Origin: Amylostereum areolatum
Taxonomy: Eukaryota > Basidiomycota > Agaricomycetes > Russulales > Stereaceae
NCBI GenBank assembly: GCA_012932865.1
Contig: SAXG01000004.1
Span: 1,240,001-1,304,000, forward strand
Direction of reading: 5' to 3'
DNA: 64,000 bases
Part shown: positions 33,887 to 45,059 of the stretch, piece by piece
Numbering within the stretch: position 1 is the stretch's first letter
Layout of the letters: each line of letters opens with the position of its first letter
Translations under genes and position numbers: made by a program
Notes under the pieces: model-generated
The model's database searches: none
What the model was told of the DNA's origin: nothing
Seen by the model: only the letters and a program-made list of their open reading frames with translations

Positions 33887-34483
33887 CACCTCGTGAAGCT
33901 TGAGGCCTTGAGGCTTGAAGGGGGTGTCTCGTACATACCGATTCCCACAAGCGGCGTCTGCTATGACGTCGTGCGGGGCGTGAAGGCCTCGTTCGCATTT
34001 TGGAGGATCGCACACGCGCACACACACAGGCGAGCATGCAGCCTTCTCCTATAACTACAGCCCTTCGAAGAGCTAACAAATGTTCCGCAGGCGTCACAGG
34101 AAGAGTAATGGCCTGGAGACCGGCGATACAACCGGATACGAAAGTGGCCTACATATGTTTCCTACAACGACGCATCCCTCGAAATAATATGGCTTTGCAC
34201 GTGTAGATGCTTTGGGATGAGAATCAGAAGATTAGTTGGTCAACTTTGCACAACAATCCACATGTTCGATGTATTTGCTCAGCATCTTCGGGGAAGATGA
34301 TACCGAGGGACGCGAATGATACTAGCAACACGAATAGGAGGGAAGCGGGGAACGATACAACCACCCACGCGGAATCGAACCATGCGACTTCTTGATGCAC
34401 AGTAAGTCCTTGTCGCTTGCTCTTGCGCTAGGTTCGGTCCAAGCCGCCGTTCACAGTCCGCTTCGCTCTCCGCTTCACTCCTG

Positions 34484-35340
34484 TGAAGGGGCTTGCTTCA
34501 AGGTCCGAGAATAAAGGGAGGTAGCTTCGGGCATACAGCTCTCCATCCGCTGCTCCCGCTATACATGTTATATGGGGGATTTTGTTCATTTACTTCGCAT
34601 CTCAAACTCTCTGAGCAAGCCTGTGCAAGAATTATATGTACTGCTTGTGGTATGGCTCGAGAGATCACCCTTAATACCGTGTTTTTTCCAATTGCTTCTC
34701 AAATATTCAGCAGTCATGTTTAGCACATGGTACTTTACAACTGGTCCAATGGTATCATAATCTTGATGCCCAGCAGGTTTTTGTGAGAACATACATATGT
34801 GTGACCCATACGATCGCAAGATCGCCATCCCGATCAGCGTAAACGCGTACTTACTCGCGCAATCACGTGCACCAACATTGCTGCACCGCGCCTGGTGATT
34901 GTGTTCACCCGAGAGGACAAGTTGACAGGAATAGGAGGGATACCATGCTGGGAAAGTATCTCTTTCCAATCGGGATCAACACGGAGTGTGTCTGTCGTCT
35001 CGTCGTCCATCAGTGAGAGTAAACCGCGAGGAGCAACCCGCCGTTGAACGACGTGTCGCATTGTCACTCGCATTTTGTGACAGCTCATGCTACTGAACAC
35101 CAACCAATGTCACGCTCCTCACCCAGCTCGGTGAGGGCAGTGACCGGCTGTGACCTCGACGAGATGGTCGACGACACGATAAACAGGGTACGTAAAAAGG
35201 AGAAAAAAATTGTGTTGTGTAGCCATATATATATAGAATGACACAGGTGCTTAAAAGTAGTGGTATAGGGGGATGACGAACAAGTTAGAGGGAGCAAGAC
35301 GGGTCCATCCTTTTGACGAACCGTGAAGCAAGCCCCTCTG
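34484..35340. repeat. Possible terminal inverted repeat of an 0.86-kb element
   Basis: AGGGGCTTGCTTC at 34484-34496 is the reverse complement of GAAGCAAGCCCCT at 35328-35340. The match extends inward with two mismatches over about 21 bases. No clear target duplication and no transposase are visible. Confidence 0.3.
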
Positions 35341-37859
35341 CGAGGTGCCCGCGGGACGCGGCCCGGAGCAAGGGCTTGCTCCGAACCTACTCTTGCGCGC
35401 CGCCTACTTACTGGCAGCTGAGCGCTAATGTACGCGAACCCTTTTACAGAGCTATGATCGAAGCGCACAAGCCTCCGCATGGTTCGCACTTCACAGCAAC
35501 CTCAGAGGTTTCGTACCAGTGCAACCATCGTCAAGTTCCCAGGCTCATGGTGCCCCAGGGACCAAGCTGACACTCTAAGAACCGTCCCGGGTCCTCCCTG
35601 CCATGTCCCTGGACCGTCTCCGTCTTCACAGGCACGTTCGTGCCGTGCCCGTCAAGTAGGTCTCGTTATTCGATATTCTTCCCTCCCCTCTCATACTAAG
35701 GTCCACGCTAGTCCTGCATAAATACGATGCAAAGGTCGTGCGCGGCACAGCAGACCTTCAATTCAAACCAGTATTCAGCGTTTATAGAGATTTTGGAGAA
35801 TCTTCAACGCCTTCACGTATCTTGTCAGGGCCCGATCTTTCGGTCTTTTTGGGCAGTGAGTTTGTTTCACGATACGTGACATCACTCTTTCTCATCAAAA
35901 TCCCCCTCTAGACTTGAGGACCGTGACATTGGTTGCGAGCAACCTAGTTGGTCCGAGAAGTGGGCCCGCTCTATGCGGGTTCTCCTCGCCCTGTATCACC
36001 TGTTCCAGGTCGACGGATCATAGGCCAACACCATATCATATGCGCGTCTGATTATCACGTCGCGTCGAAGCGGCATAGCATACTCACCGTCGTTCTATCA
36101 TCTCGTCCTCCTACAGCTTCCCTCAAGTGTTTATAACGAACTCGATCTTAGGACCCGTCACCCTTTTCTTCAAGCACGTCGATCCCTCTTTCGTTTTCTG
36201 GAGTTCCTTGCTAAGGTCCCGATGGAGGTCTCATTCACTCACTCGCGTTCTTCGTCGACCACGGAGCTGCGATCTGGATCCAGGTGTGTAAAGCTCCCTC
36301 CAGTGTGGCCCAACGCAATTTCACCACCCACATTTGGCAGGGAATATCTCCCTTTGGAAGATGCGTACAAACGCCACACCGTGACTGAGTACAGGCAAAA
36401 AGCTCCAAGTGAGTCTTACGTCGAATGATTGCGTACACTCTGACGCATGCGATTGAAGTCCCGGGATCTAGGCCACGCTCATACGATGTAGCGGTGACAT
36501 TGACCCTCGCGCTGCATCTCCTGGTCCTCTTTGTTCACTGCGTGCTACTCGTTACGTGGGCCACATCAGCGGAGCAGCGCGTCGTAGTCAGTGCCAACGA
36601 CGCGGCGCATATATCCACTATCATAGACGCATTGCTTCAGGTTTATTCCCCCTTCTTCAATCTCGTCGCCGTGCTGACACTCGGACTACCAGGGCTTCGT
36701 GCTCATCCTCACCACCGCGCTTATAGCAGCCATGGCACCACTTGCGATCCGAACCCAGTTCTTGAAGTCACAGACACTGACGGCGTTATCCGATGTGTCG
36801 TCTTCCTGGAACGGCCTCGGTATCTCGGCCGTTACCCTTTACCACAACATTCGCCTCCCCGCCGCCATCTTCCCCGTCATCCTCACCACCATTTATTTTT
36901 TGGCCCTCACTGGTCTTCATGTGACGACACCGCTCATCCTTACCGTTCCGGTCGTCGAAATAACGCGGCCCGACACGGCTTCAACTGTCACCGGAACGCT
37001 AGACGTGCGGACCTTGTTCCCCAACAGCTATCCCCTCCCCTCCAACTTATCGAACATAACCTTCGATTGGTACCTCTCGAGCGCTTCCCTCAGTCTTCTC
37101 GGGCAAGGCGGCGCGTCCGACTCGGGCCACATCGGTCTTCAGGGCAACAGGGTCTTTGACACGCTCGTGAGTCCGTTCTTGGCCACGAACGCTTCTGCGA
37201 TTGTCAACTACACGGACTTCAACGTCAAATGCGGAAGGTTACCCCAAGATCCTGTCATTTCCACGAATAGGACGGCAGATAATTTTGGGAGTACCATGTC
37301 TATCGAGCTAGGGGGTGGTAGCAGTCTGGGTACACTGCTCGATACATTCCCGCTTGTGCTTACCTCCTCAAGGTCTAATGACGATACCGTCGCAACAAAA
37401 CTCTTAGCGCCGTCAGGTAATTTCACTTTGGCGTTATGAACTACGCTTGTTAATTCCAGCTCCTCGACAGACGTCCTCGTTCGAATTCCCCATTATATAC
37501 CTACTGGTGCTAGCACAGTCGGAGGGCGGAACATATTATTATATTCCCTCTATAACGCTGGTGGAAACGGGAGCAGTCCTATTGTAGATTCTTCCGGATC
37601 TGTAGGGCCCTCGACAACGACGACGGTTTACGGGGCACAGTTCCCGAATCCACACGACGGTTCGGATGGCCTGGCCAGCGCCACGGTCAACATCCAGGTC
37701 ATCGGCTGTTCTCTGTCCACAAACAATGGAAATATGACAATCGACGCGACGACGAACAGCATGTACGGTCCATCCCAGGCTTCCAATCCGCGCGTGAGGA
37801 TGTGGGAAGATTGGGAGCCGGACAACACTTCCTCGAACAAGTACGTTCGCCGACCACTA

Positions 37860-39559
37860 CATCAGCAATTTGTCAAATTTTGTTTTGCTGTTTTGAAGGG
37901 TTGAGACCATATTTGAGGTGTTGAGGTGTTGACACCAGTTGTGAAGTTGGCTAAACACGTGCCAACTGGGATGAGTACTCAACAATACACCAATATCTCA
38001 TAAACTACCCAGGTTTGAACACAATACAAGAACTCCACACAATAGGCTTTCCATCCCCACCAACAACATGAGCAATACCTTAGTACTTACACTCCTGGCT
38101 AGGTTGTTGAAACAAGTGTGACTTGGAAGTTCTCTTGGGTATACATTAGTTTACTTTCATACTTCATAAATTTAGTAGGTAATTGGGTTAACTATGCAAT
38201 TACTTGTGAAATCACGACTTGGTGGATTTCGGATATGCGTAGTCACGTGACTCATCAGTTATGTCGATGCTCAACGCCGCGTCATCTCTTTGTCTTCAAC
38301 CACGACATCTGTCGTCGTTGGGGACCCGGCGTCGTCGCCGACCTCGACCTTGCCGTCACCGTCACCTTTCGCCGCCCTCAACGCCCGTCGCCCGTGGCCT
38401 CCAATGCCAACGCCCGTCGCCGCCACCGCCGACGCCCTCGTCACCCGCAAAGCCCACACCCTCGTCACCCGCAAAGCCCATGCCCTCGTCACCCGCAAAG
38501 CCCACACCCTCGTCACCCCCCACGCCCACGCCCGTCGCCCCCAACGCCGACGCTCATTGCCCCAATGCAAGCGCCCTTGTCGCCCCCACGGCGACGCGCG
38601 TCGCCGCCACCGCTCTCGCCCTCGTCACCGCCCACACCCTCGTCACCCGCAATGCCCACGCCCTCGTTACCACCCAAGGCCCATGCTCTCGTCACCCCCC
38701 ATGCCCATGCCCACGCCCACGCCCGTCGCCCTCAACGCCAATGCCCTTGTTGCTCCCACCCCCCACGCCCTCATCACCCCCCACGCCCTCATCACCCCCC
38801 ACGCCCTCATCACCTGCAAGGCCTACGGCCTCGTCACCCCCCATCGACCTCAACGCCAACGCGCCCGTCGCCGCCATAGCGACGCGCGTCGCCCCCACCG
38901 CCGACGGCCTCATCTCCCCCCACGCCCTCGTCTCCCCCCACGCCCTCGTCTCCCCCTACGGCCTCGTCACCCCCCAACGCCCACGCGCGTTGCCCCCCAC
39001 TGCCGACACGCGTCGCCCCCAGCGCCCTCGCCACCCGCCGACGCCCGCGCCCTCGCCACCTCCCAATGCCGACGTGCCCGTCGCCCCCAGTGCCGATGGC
39101 CTCGTCACCCCCAACGCCAACACCCGGCTCTCAACGCCCCTGCCCCTGTTGTCTCGTCACCTGCACCCGCGTCTCTCTACCTGCACCCTCGTTGTTCCGT
39201 ACCTTACCACCCTTACAATATCTACATTACCTACAGATTCAGTAGCTATACTGTTTTGAATGGAATTTGATTTGATCCTGATAGATGTTGATTTGAATTG
39301 AATTCAAACTGAGTTGAACTGTTGTACCAAGTTGCCAGCTAACATGTATAGTTGAAGATCCTAAGTTGTGTGTTCATTGGGTATAGATTGGCTATTTATT
39401 GGCCAACTCATATGTGTTGAGCAATCAAACATGGCCTGGGGACATGTTGACACGTTGGCGTGTTTTGACTGTTTCACACTGTTTCGCACATTGTACAACA
39501 CTGCAACAAGCAAAAACACAGCTTAACAAGGTGAAACAAAATTCGATAATTTGCTGATG
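37860..39559. mobile_element. 1.7-kb TA-flanked DNA element with 26-bp inverted ends (non-autonomous)
   Basis: The left end starts CATCAGCAATTTGTC and the right end, reversed, starts CATCAGCAAATTATC. They agree at 23 of 26 positions. Both ends are flanked by TA (37858-37859 and 39560-39561), the target duplication expected of Tc1/mariner-like elements. It lies inside an intron of the membrane-protein paralogue. In the undisturbed paralogue the same intron is 48 bases. The arms are AT-rich. The centre is a GC-rich minisatellite (38255-39160). No transposase is encoded, so it would need one supplied elsewhere. Superfamily assignment rests only on the TA duplication and is tentative. Confidence 0.75.
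38255..39160 (+). repeat. GC-rich minisatellite inside the TA-flanked element
   Basis: About 900 bases of imperfect tandem repeats built from units such as CCCTCGTCACCCGCAAAGCC (24-base steps near 38420-38520) and CACGCCCTCATCACCCCC (18-base steps near 38765-38815). Unit lengths are mostly multiples of three, so all three plus-strand frames stay open for 250-330 codons. I regard those frames as by-products, not genes. Confidence 0.8.
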
Positions 39560-39769
39560 TATTATGTTGTATCTCGGTCGATAACCTTCCGTGTGTAGCT
39601 TGGCAGACCTCTGGGAAAGCATGTTCGCGCCATCTTCGTCCATGGCGCTCTGGCGCGAAGGTCGCGATGATAGCGTCAGACTGGGCACGGAATGGTCTTG
39701 CTATGGTTTCAGCCTCGACGCGATGAACGCCTCCGATGTCGAAGCTGCGACACAGTCCTGTCATATCCC

Positions 39770-40380
39770 CACCGGGGGCATTAACTGGTAATCTGCATCC
39801 TTAGATAAGCTTGAGAACGGTTTGAAGTATTACCTTTCCAACGGCTGGAGGCCGGGCCCAAGCCGGGCCTGGAGGTCTCGAGAATAATATCTTTGTGTTA
39901 GATCCCAATCAAGGCTAGTAGGTACTCAGAATGACTTATTTGGACATCTCCTGCTGAGCAGTTGCAAATAAGATATTTGCATGGTGTGGGCATGCTGTGT
40001 GAACATCTTATTTGCAAGACCTCCTCCGGAGAAAGGGCAAAGCAATCTCAAAGACATCCTTTTCACCTCGTGGCCGATGATACATGAACAACTTATTTGC
40101 AAGACCTGATCCGAAGAAAGGACAAAGCAATCCCAAATATATCCTTTCCACCTCGTGGCCGATGTTACGTGAACATCTTATTTGCGACTGCTCGGCGGGA
40201 GATGTCCATCATCAATTGTAAATAAGTTGTTCTAAGTACCTACTAGCCTTGATTGGGATCTAACACAGAAATATTATTCTCAATACCTCCAAGCCTGGCC
40301 TCCAGCCGTTGAAAAGGAGGTACTTCAGACTGTTCTCCAGCTTATCTAAGGATGCAGATTACCAGTTGATGCCCCCGGTG
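39770..40380. mobile_element. CACTA-like non-autonomous element (611 bp) with ~200-bp inverted repeats
   Basis: The left end CACCGGGGGCATTAACTGG and the right end, reversed, CACCGGGGGCATCAACTGG are near identical. The similarity continues, with scattered mismatches and small gaps, for about 200 bases from each end (shared CTGCATCCTTAGATAAGCT and AGATCCCAATCAAGGCTAG). The element is flanked by CCC on both sides (39767-39769 and 40381-40383). Ends beginning CAC and a 3-base target duplication are the marks of the CACTA (EnSpm) superfamily. The centre has two and a bit copies of an 85-base direct repeat and no coding capacity. It interrupts a coding exon of the membrane-protein paralogue. The intact exon sequence is known from the paralogue, which fixes the element boundaries precisely. 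Confidence 0.85.
40001..40190 (+). repeat. 85-bp direct repeat inside the CACTA-like element
   Basis: Units start at about 40001, 40086 and 40171 (partial) with GAACAWCTTATTTGC and include CACCTCGTGGCCGATG. Such subterminal repeats are typical transposase-binding sites in CACTA elements (inference). Confidence 0.7.
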
Positions 40381-41160
40381 CCCAACGGTTGTCGAGCAAT
40401 ATCGTGCGTCTTTTCTGAGCCACTTTCAAACTTATAACAGTAGGGGAGCTCATGCTGTTTACATATATGCCAGTGTCCGACTCGCTGTTTGGCATCCCAC
40501 GCACGTCAGATGAATGGGTGTGGTTGAACGACTCGCGTCCGCACACGAGTTTCGGAAACGCGACATTGGCCACCCTCGAGGATTCTTTGGCCAAGGCGAC
40601 CGCCATGATGATGTCCGTCGCGGCGCGGGAAAGGACTCTATCCACGTACGCTGTCATCGAATTTATCCAGAACGAGTTTCGCCCACAGCCCCAGACGGGG
40701 CTTGCTACGGTGCAAGAAACAGTCCTGAAAGGAAGATTGACCGTGCGTCAGTCTCTCTGCCTTACATGAGCTGAATTACTTACCACCTTATACGTCCACT
40801 ACATAGATCAATATCACCGTCCTTGCGCTGGGCACCGGGGCATCAATCATCCTCCTTCTGATCGCCATAGACATCCTTTCACCTCAGATTCGTGCTGTGG
40901 AGTCCGTGCAAGCAAGGACGCCGTTGAACGGCGTGTCTCTTCTCCAGATCGCCTCGCTGGATACCACGAGCGTGACGGAGAGGCTGGTGGGGATCGATCC
41001 GAATGCGACCGAGGCGAGGCGCAAGGCTGGCTTGTTCAACGTGACCGTTGTGGATGGGAAGCTGGTACCGGTCGGGAATTCTGAGGATGCGCGAGAGAAG
41101 GAGATTGAGACGGGTGGAAGGAATGAAGACGATAGAAATGCTCTTTTGGATCGTCATTAG

Positions 41161-44100
41161 ATGCCTTCCCAGGATAGCCATCTCATACCCCCTTGTATGT
41201 TGCTTCGTCCCCTCGAGTATACACCCCATATATGTCTAATTGGAAGCCGACAACTATAGAATACAAAGCTATAGAATACAAAGGCACGCGGTGGGGCCAT
41301 ACTGCATTAGACTCGTGTCTGCGGTGCCTGCGATGTCCCTCGGGTGGCGCATTCCTCGACATCGGCCTCAAGACAGTCTTAAAATATCGTCTCTCTTGTA
41401 GCGCATGATGATGCAGGGCTCGATATCAGTCATGCCCTTGGTGCGTATCCGAGCTTGTCCGGTAACCCCTCGCTGTACGAGATCTTCACCCTTTTGCCGA
41501 TGACGTCGATAGGCGTGGAATCGAAAAGCTTGATGCCAGCATGCATAAAAAGCAGTGCGCGATGCATCGCCGGCAAGCATTGGCGAGAATACAACTTCGT
41601 TTATGGAAATGACGGAACAGGGACTATCCTGATCGTTGGGCGGGCGATGGGCGGCTTGTCTGTGGTGGGGGTTCGAGTCTCGTCATAGTACAGGATCGCG
41701 ACACTCGAAGGCCGTGATAAGCATTGTACTGAGCTTGTGCTTCAAATACTGCCGACAGAGAGTAATGGGAAAGACTGTGTGAGCCGCGATAAGGATACCA
41801 CCCATGCAGAGGACGGGAAATGAATGGTGTCGACTCCGTGTCACTACAAGCGAGGCGTCGGCATCTACAGCATCAGTAGCCGCAATGATATTACTCACAA
41901 GGGCCTTCGTTTTAATGCATGAAGGGACCCGCCAGTGAGAGCAGCCTGGTCCGACACAAGCGTCGAGAGTGCGGTCGTATGTCGCCAATCTTGAAGCACT
42001 TTGGGTTGGGGACGAGGATTGAGCGCCTGATGGCAGACCACGAAGAGTTGCGTCTGATATTCGCCTGCGGGGGAGGGAGTTCAGGAGAACATTCACGGAA
42101 TTACGTACCCGAGTCGATAAGCAGAAGGACGCCGGAAACCTGCCAGTCAAGCGCTGCGCGAGGATAAGGTTTCGTACAAGGCCTTGAGGCCGAGTAACTA
42201 TACTGTAAGTGACTTGTCAAACTGGGACTCACCTGAAGGGTATTGTTCTGCTCCTTGCTCTCGGAATTGACTCTTGTTGGCGGCGAAAATTTTCCAAGTG
42301 CCAGACGGCTTCCACATGCACATGCACAAACCGCTGGTCGTTGCACTGGAAGAGGGCGGGCACGACCTTGTGTTAAGGTCCTCCGTCTTGAGCTCCACTT
42401 AAGCGATGTCAACGTTGGTGTCTGGGCAGTGGGGACAAACGTCGCCGTTGAGTTCGACGGAAACGCGGCTGAAGAAGATCGAAATCTTCTATGATCTATG
42501 CTGCCGTCATCTTCCTGCCTCGAGGCTAAATATAGGCAACTAGCTCTTGACCTCGAAAGTTGAACGAAATCACCCGGAGACTAGAGTGATACAGGAAGTT
42601 GTGCGAGTCGAGTGCAGCTCTCGGGATCGAAGGTCGGAAGATAACGAGCGCGACGGCCTACGTGACCCAGACAGTTCTTCGTGAATTTGAGAGACTAGAC
42701 GGAGAGTGATAAGGAGGACAACGGAACTTAGGAGGTCGGTACCGATGCATAGTACACCGCCGAACGGCTGACGCGTACTTTAGCGGGGATGTGAGAATCG
42801 CGGAGGCTGAGGCGAGGGTGGCTCTTGGGTGGCTCTGGGGCAGATGCGCTGAAGAGGGGCCGTGAGAACGATGACTCTACGAGGATCCTGAACTTGAGAA
42901 GGTTTGACGCAAGTGTCTCGTCTGCCTCTGGGAGACTAGATGACTCGGTCACATTTCGACCGACAACCTGGCCGCATAAGTAGGACACCATCGACATCGA
43001 CCTTCACAAACAAACTTTGACAACGAAAATATCACCCTCTAAGTATCACTGCGTCCCCACCTGGCACCGACAGCACATAGTATGCACCACCTCTCCAACA
43101 TGAACACCCTCGCCATTATTGGATATAACCGTGTTCCCTAAATCATGCAATCGGTCATACGATGAAATCCGGAGGGATGTCGACGTCAGTGTCTCCTGCC
43201 AGCTCTCCTGCCCGCATCCAATTGTTGTCAACGTAAACAGTCTTTCGGTCTGTTTATGTAACTCTCAATGCTGCTTCCAAGTTACCTTCTGCCCCCATAG
43301 CGGAATCAGCGGGAGTTCGTAGGCTTCTCTTGACTATCCGCGGTGCCGACTGATGTTCTATGTGCAACAAGCAAGGTAAGTATGTCATTCGACCCTGCGT
43401 AGTCCTAGTCTTACAATCCACCGTAGTAGGTCGAGTCGCCCAGGCCGACTCGGTGACAGCTTGCTCGAGATCTCGATCAAGCCTGAGCGGCTTTGTACAA
43501 AACCTGCCCCGCCATATACATACTACCAAGCTGCACGACCTGCGGTGCGGTTTGATTTATTATCGTTGCGTGTCAATTGAGGTATGCACGCTATCAATGT
43601 GCTACCTTGGGCGTATTTTATCAATAGCTGGTATCTGCTGAAATGTTGTGGCTGGAAAAACGGCAAGCATGATGCTAAATGCAACGGGTGGGACTGGGCG
43701 AGGGACTGCCCGGGGCTCACCGGGGGCAGAAGTCCATTTAAGCTATGAAATGTATCAGAAATGGAGACTGAAAGGACAAATTTCGATAAGGTGTTATCGT
43801 CTCGAAAACGGACGTGAAATGCCAAAAGTTGAATGGGAAGTAAAGCGAAGGATATTAAAGGAGAGTTTTGCATTTCGAATGTGTTTCCTTGCACCGAAAA
43901 CGCATTGCCCATGTGACATTCCAAGTACCTGTCGGCGGAGGAGAGACCGGTCCGAAACCAAACATTCCCGATGGGCCTTAGCGTGCAGAGAACCCACTTG
44001 AAATGTCCATTTTCGGATGTGTTTCGGTCAAGCGATAACGGACCTGAAATGTTACTTCTCCATTCAGGCGTAGCCTCTCCAAAATGAGCCTGAAATTCAA

Positions 44101-44249
44101 CATTCCGCATCGGTTTTAGGTGCACTTTTATCCGACAGGAACATATTATTTTAAATTCATGACTGCTCCGCTTTTTTTATATCAGATACCATGGGTATCT
44201 AATTGGTTATCATCCTGTCGAGAATGTATTTGAAACTTAAAACTTCAAA
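41161..44249. other. 3-kb stretch without a confident gene
   Basis: Contains the downstream flank of the membrane paralogue, a possible degraded minus-strand gene (41690-42412), and AT-rich sequence at 43740-44130 with recurring GAAATG-type words that looks repeat-derived. No terminal repeats or domains could be assigned. Confidence 0.4.
41690..42412 (-). other. Possible degraded minus-strand coding region, unidentified
   Basis: Minus-strand segments read plausibly across GTGAGT donors and pyrimidine-rich acceptors, for example QCNDQRFVHVHVEAVWHLEN near 42330 and LDWQVSGVLLLIDSG near 42120. The frames do not join cleanly and no family is recognised. Confidence 0.2.
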
Positions 44250-44439
44250 TGTATAATTATGTCAGCGCCAGCGCCAGCGACCAGCGACCAGCTCCCGCTG
44301 GTAGTGACCAGCGTCGGTGCAGCTCCCGCTGCCAGCACGGCGCCGGTAGGTTGCTGCCGCCGACAGCGCCATCCATCAGCGCACGCAGTGAGGCTCGCAG
44401 TGGGTCGGCGGGGTCTGGCAGGTCATCGTCGACGTGTGC

Positions 44440-44650
44440 TGGAAGAGGAAATGGGCGAAGGTGGTGGGTGGGTAGGAGGGCTGGGGAATGGCTCGTTTTG
44501 GAAACTGTTATTGAGGAGCAGGTTGCCGGGTTCGATGTCGCGGTGGACGAGGTCTTTAGCGTGGAGCGAGCTAAGGAGCGTGTTAAACAAGCGAATGAGA
44601 AAGGCACGACGGACTTACCAGCACACCCATCTATAAGCATGCCAAACCAG
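44440..44650 (-). pseudogene. Protein-kinase catalytic-loop fragment
   Basis: On the minus strand, after a GTAAGT donor near 44612 and an acceptor near 44588, the frame reads LLSSLHAKDLVHRDIEPGNL followed by LLNNSFQNEPF. HRDIxPxNLL preceded by LHxxxLV is the catalytic loop of Ser/Thr protein kinases. No glycine loop, DFG or APE motif can be found in frame nearby, so only a remnant, or one exon of a heavily broken gene, is present. Composition upstream turns to simple CAGCG-type repeats. Confidence 0.4.
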
Positions 44651-45059
44651 CAGGAATCGGGTTGCTGAACGTTGTCAGACCGGAGTGAGAGCTGGCGAGA
44701 GTGCAGCAGGGGTGCTGGAGAGGGCAATGGACAAGGGAGTTTATTTTCCGCCACGGGGGCGCCACCTACTGTCTTCTGGTTAGGTCAGCGACGGGAGACT
44801 AACGGGGACCGTACACATGGAGATGATGAATACCGTCCTGCAAATCAAAGGCAACGCCTGAGCGGGAACAGCTTAAACGACGACAGGCTCGCTGGTGGTC
44901 TCCGTGACGGGCGGTTCGACTCATATACGTCGAAGTGCTTCAATCGTAGATCTGCCACACAGCACCCGCATCAGCCTCTCTCACACAACACGAACGAACG
45001 ACCGAGAGAGAGAGAAAACGCACCGCATTGTGGGCCCGTCTTCGAGGAAGCGGCTCGAG

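Larger units (their letters stand above)
32893..36221. other. 3.3-kb gene-poor stretch
   Basis: Between two divergently placed genes. It holds a CCAAT motif near 33305, one weak open-frame candidate (33432-33886) and a widely spaced inverted repeat (34484 and 35340). A minus-strand stretch at 34850-35060 ending in a GTAAGT donor looks exon-like but has no recognisable partner. Otherwise nothing is supported. Confidence 0.4.
36222..41160 (+). pseudogene. Unknown membrane protein, copy 2, split by two transposable elements
   Basis: Paralogue of the gene at 26711-29390 with the same exon plan: 36222-36283, 36341-36408, 36459-36640, 36693-37416, 37471-37840, 39599-39769 continued at 40384-40403, 40474-40742, 40807-41160. 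Conserved landmarks are LTLALHLLVLFVHCVLLV, SSSWNGLGISAVTLYHNIR, VIGCSLSTNNGNMTIDATTN, DWEPDNTSSNK, LADLWESMFAPSSSMALWRE, QSCHIP and the C-terminal segment LALGTGASIILLLIAIDIL. The intron after NTSSNK is enlarged to 1758 bases by one element. A second element (39770-40380) lies inside the exon at HIPT and brings a TAA stop seven codons in. Removing that element plus one CCC copy restores the frame exactly. Coding sequence elsewhere is intact, so the second insertion is probably recent. The product, if any, would be truncated. Confidence 0.82.

Noticed and set aside
38255..39160. CRISPR array
   Set aside because: The repeats are adjacent without unique spacers, lie in a eukaryotic DNA element, and vary in unit length.
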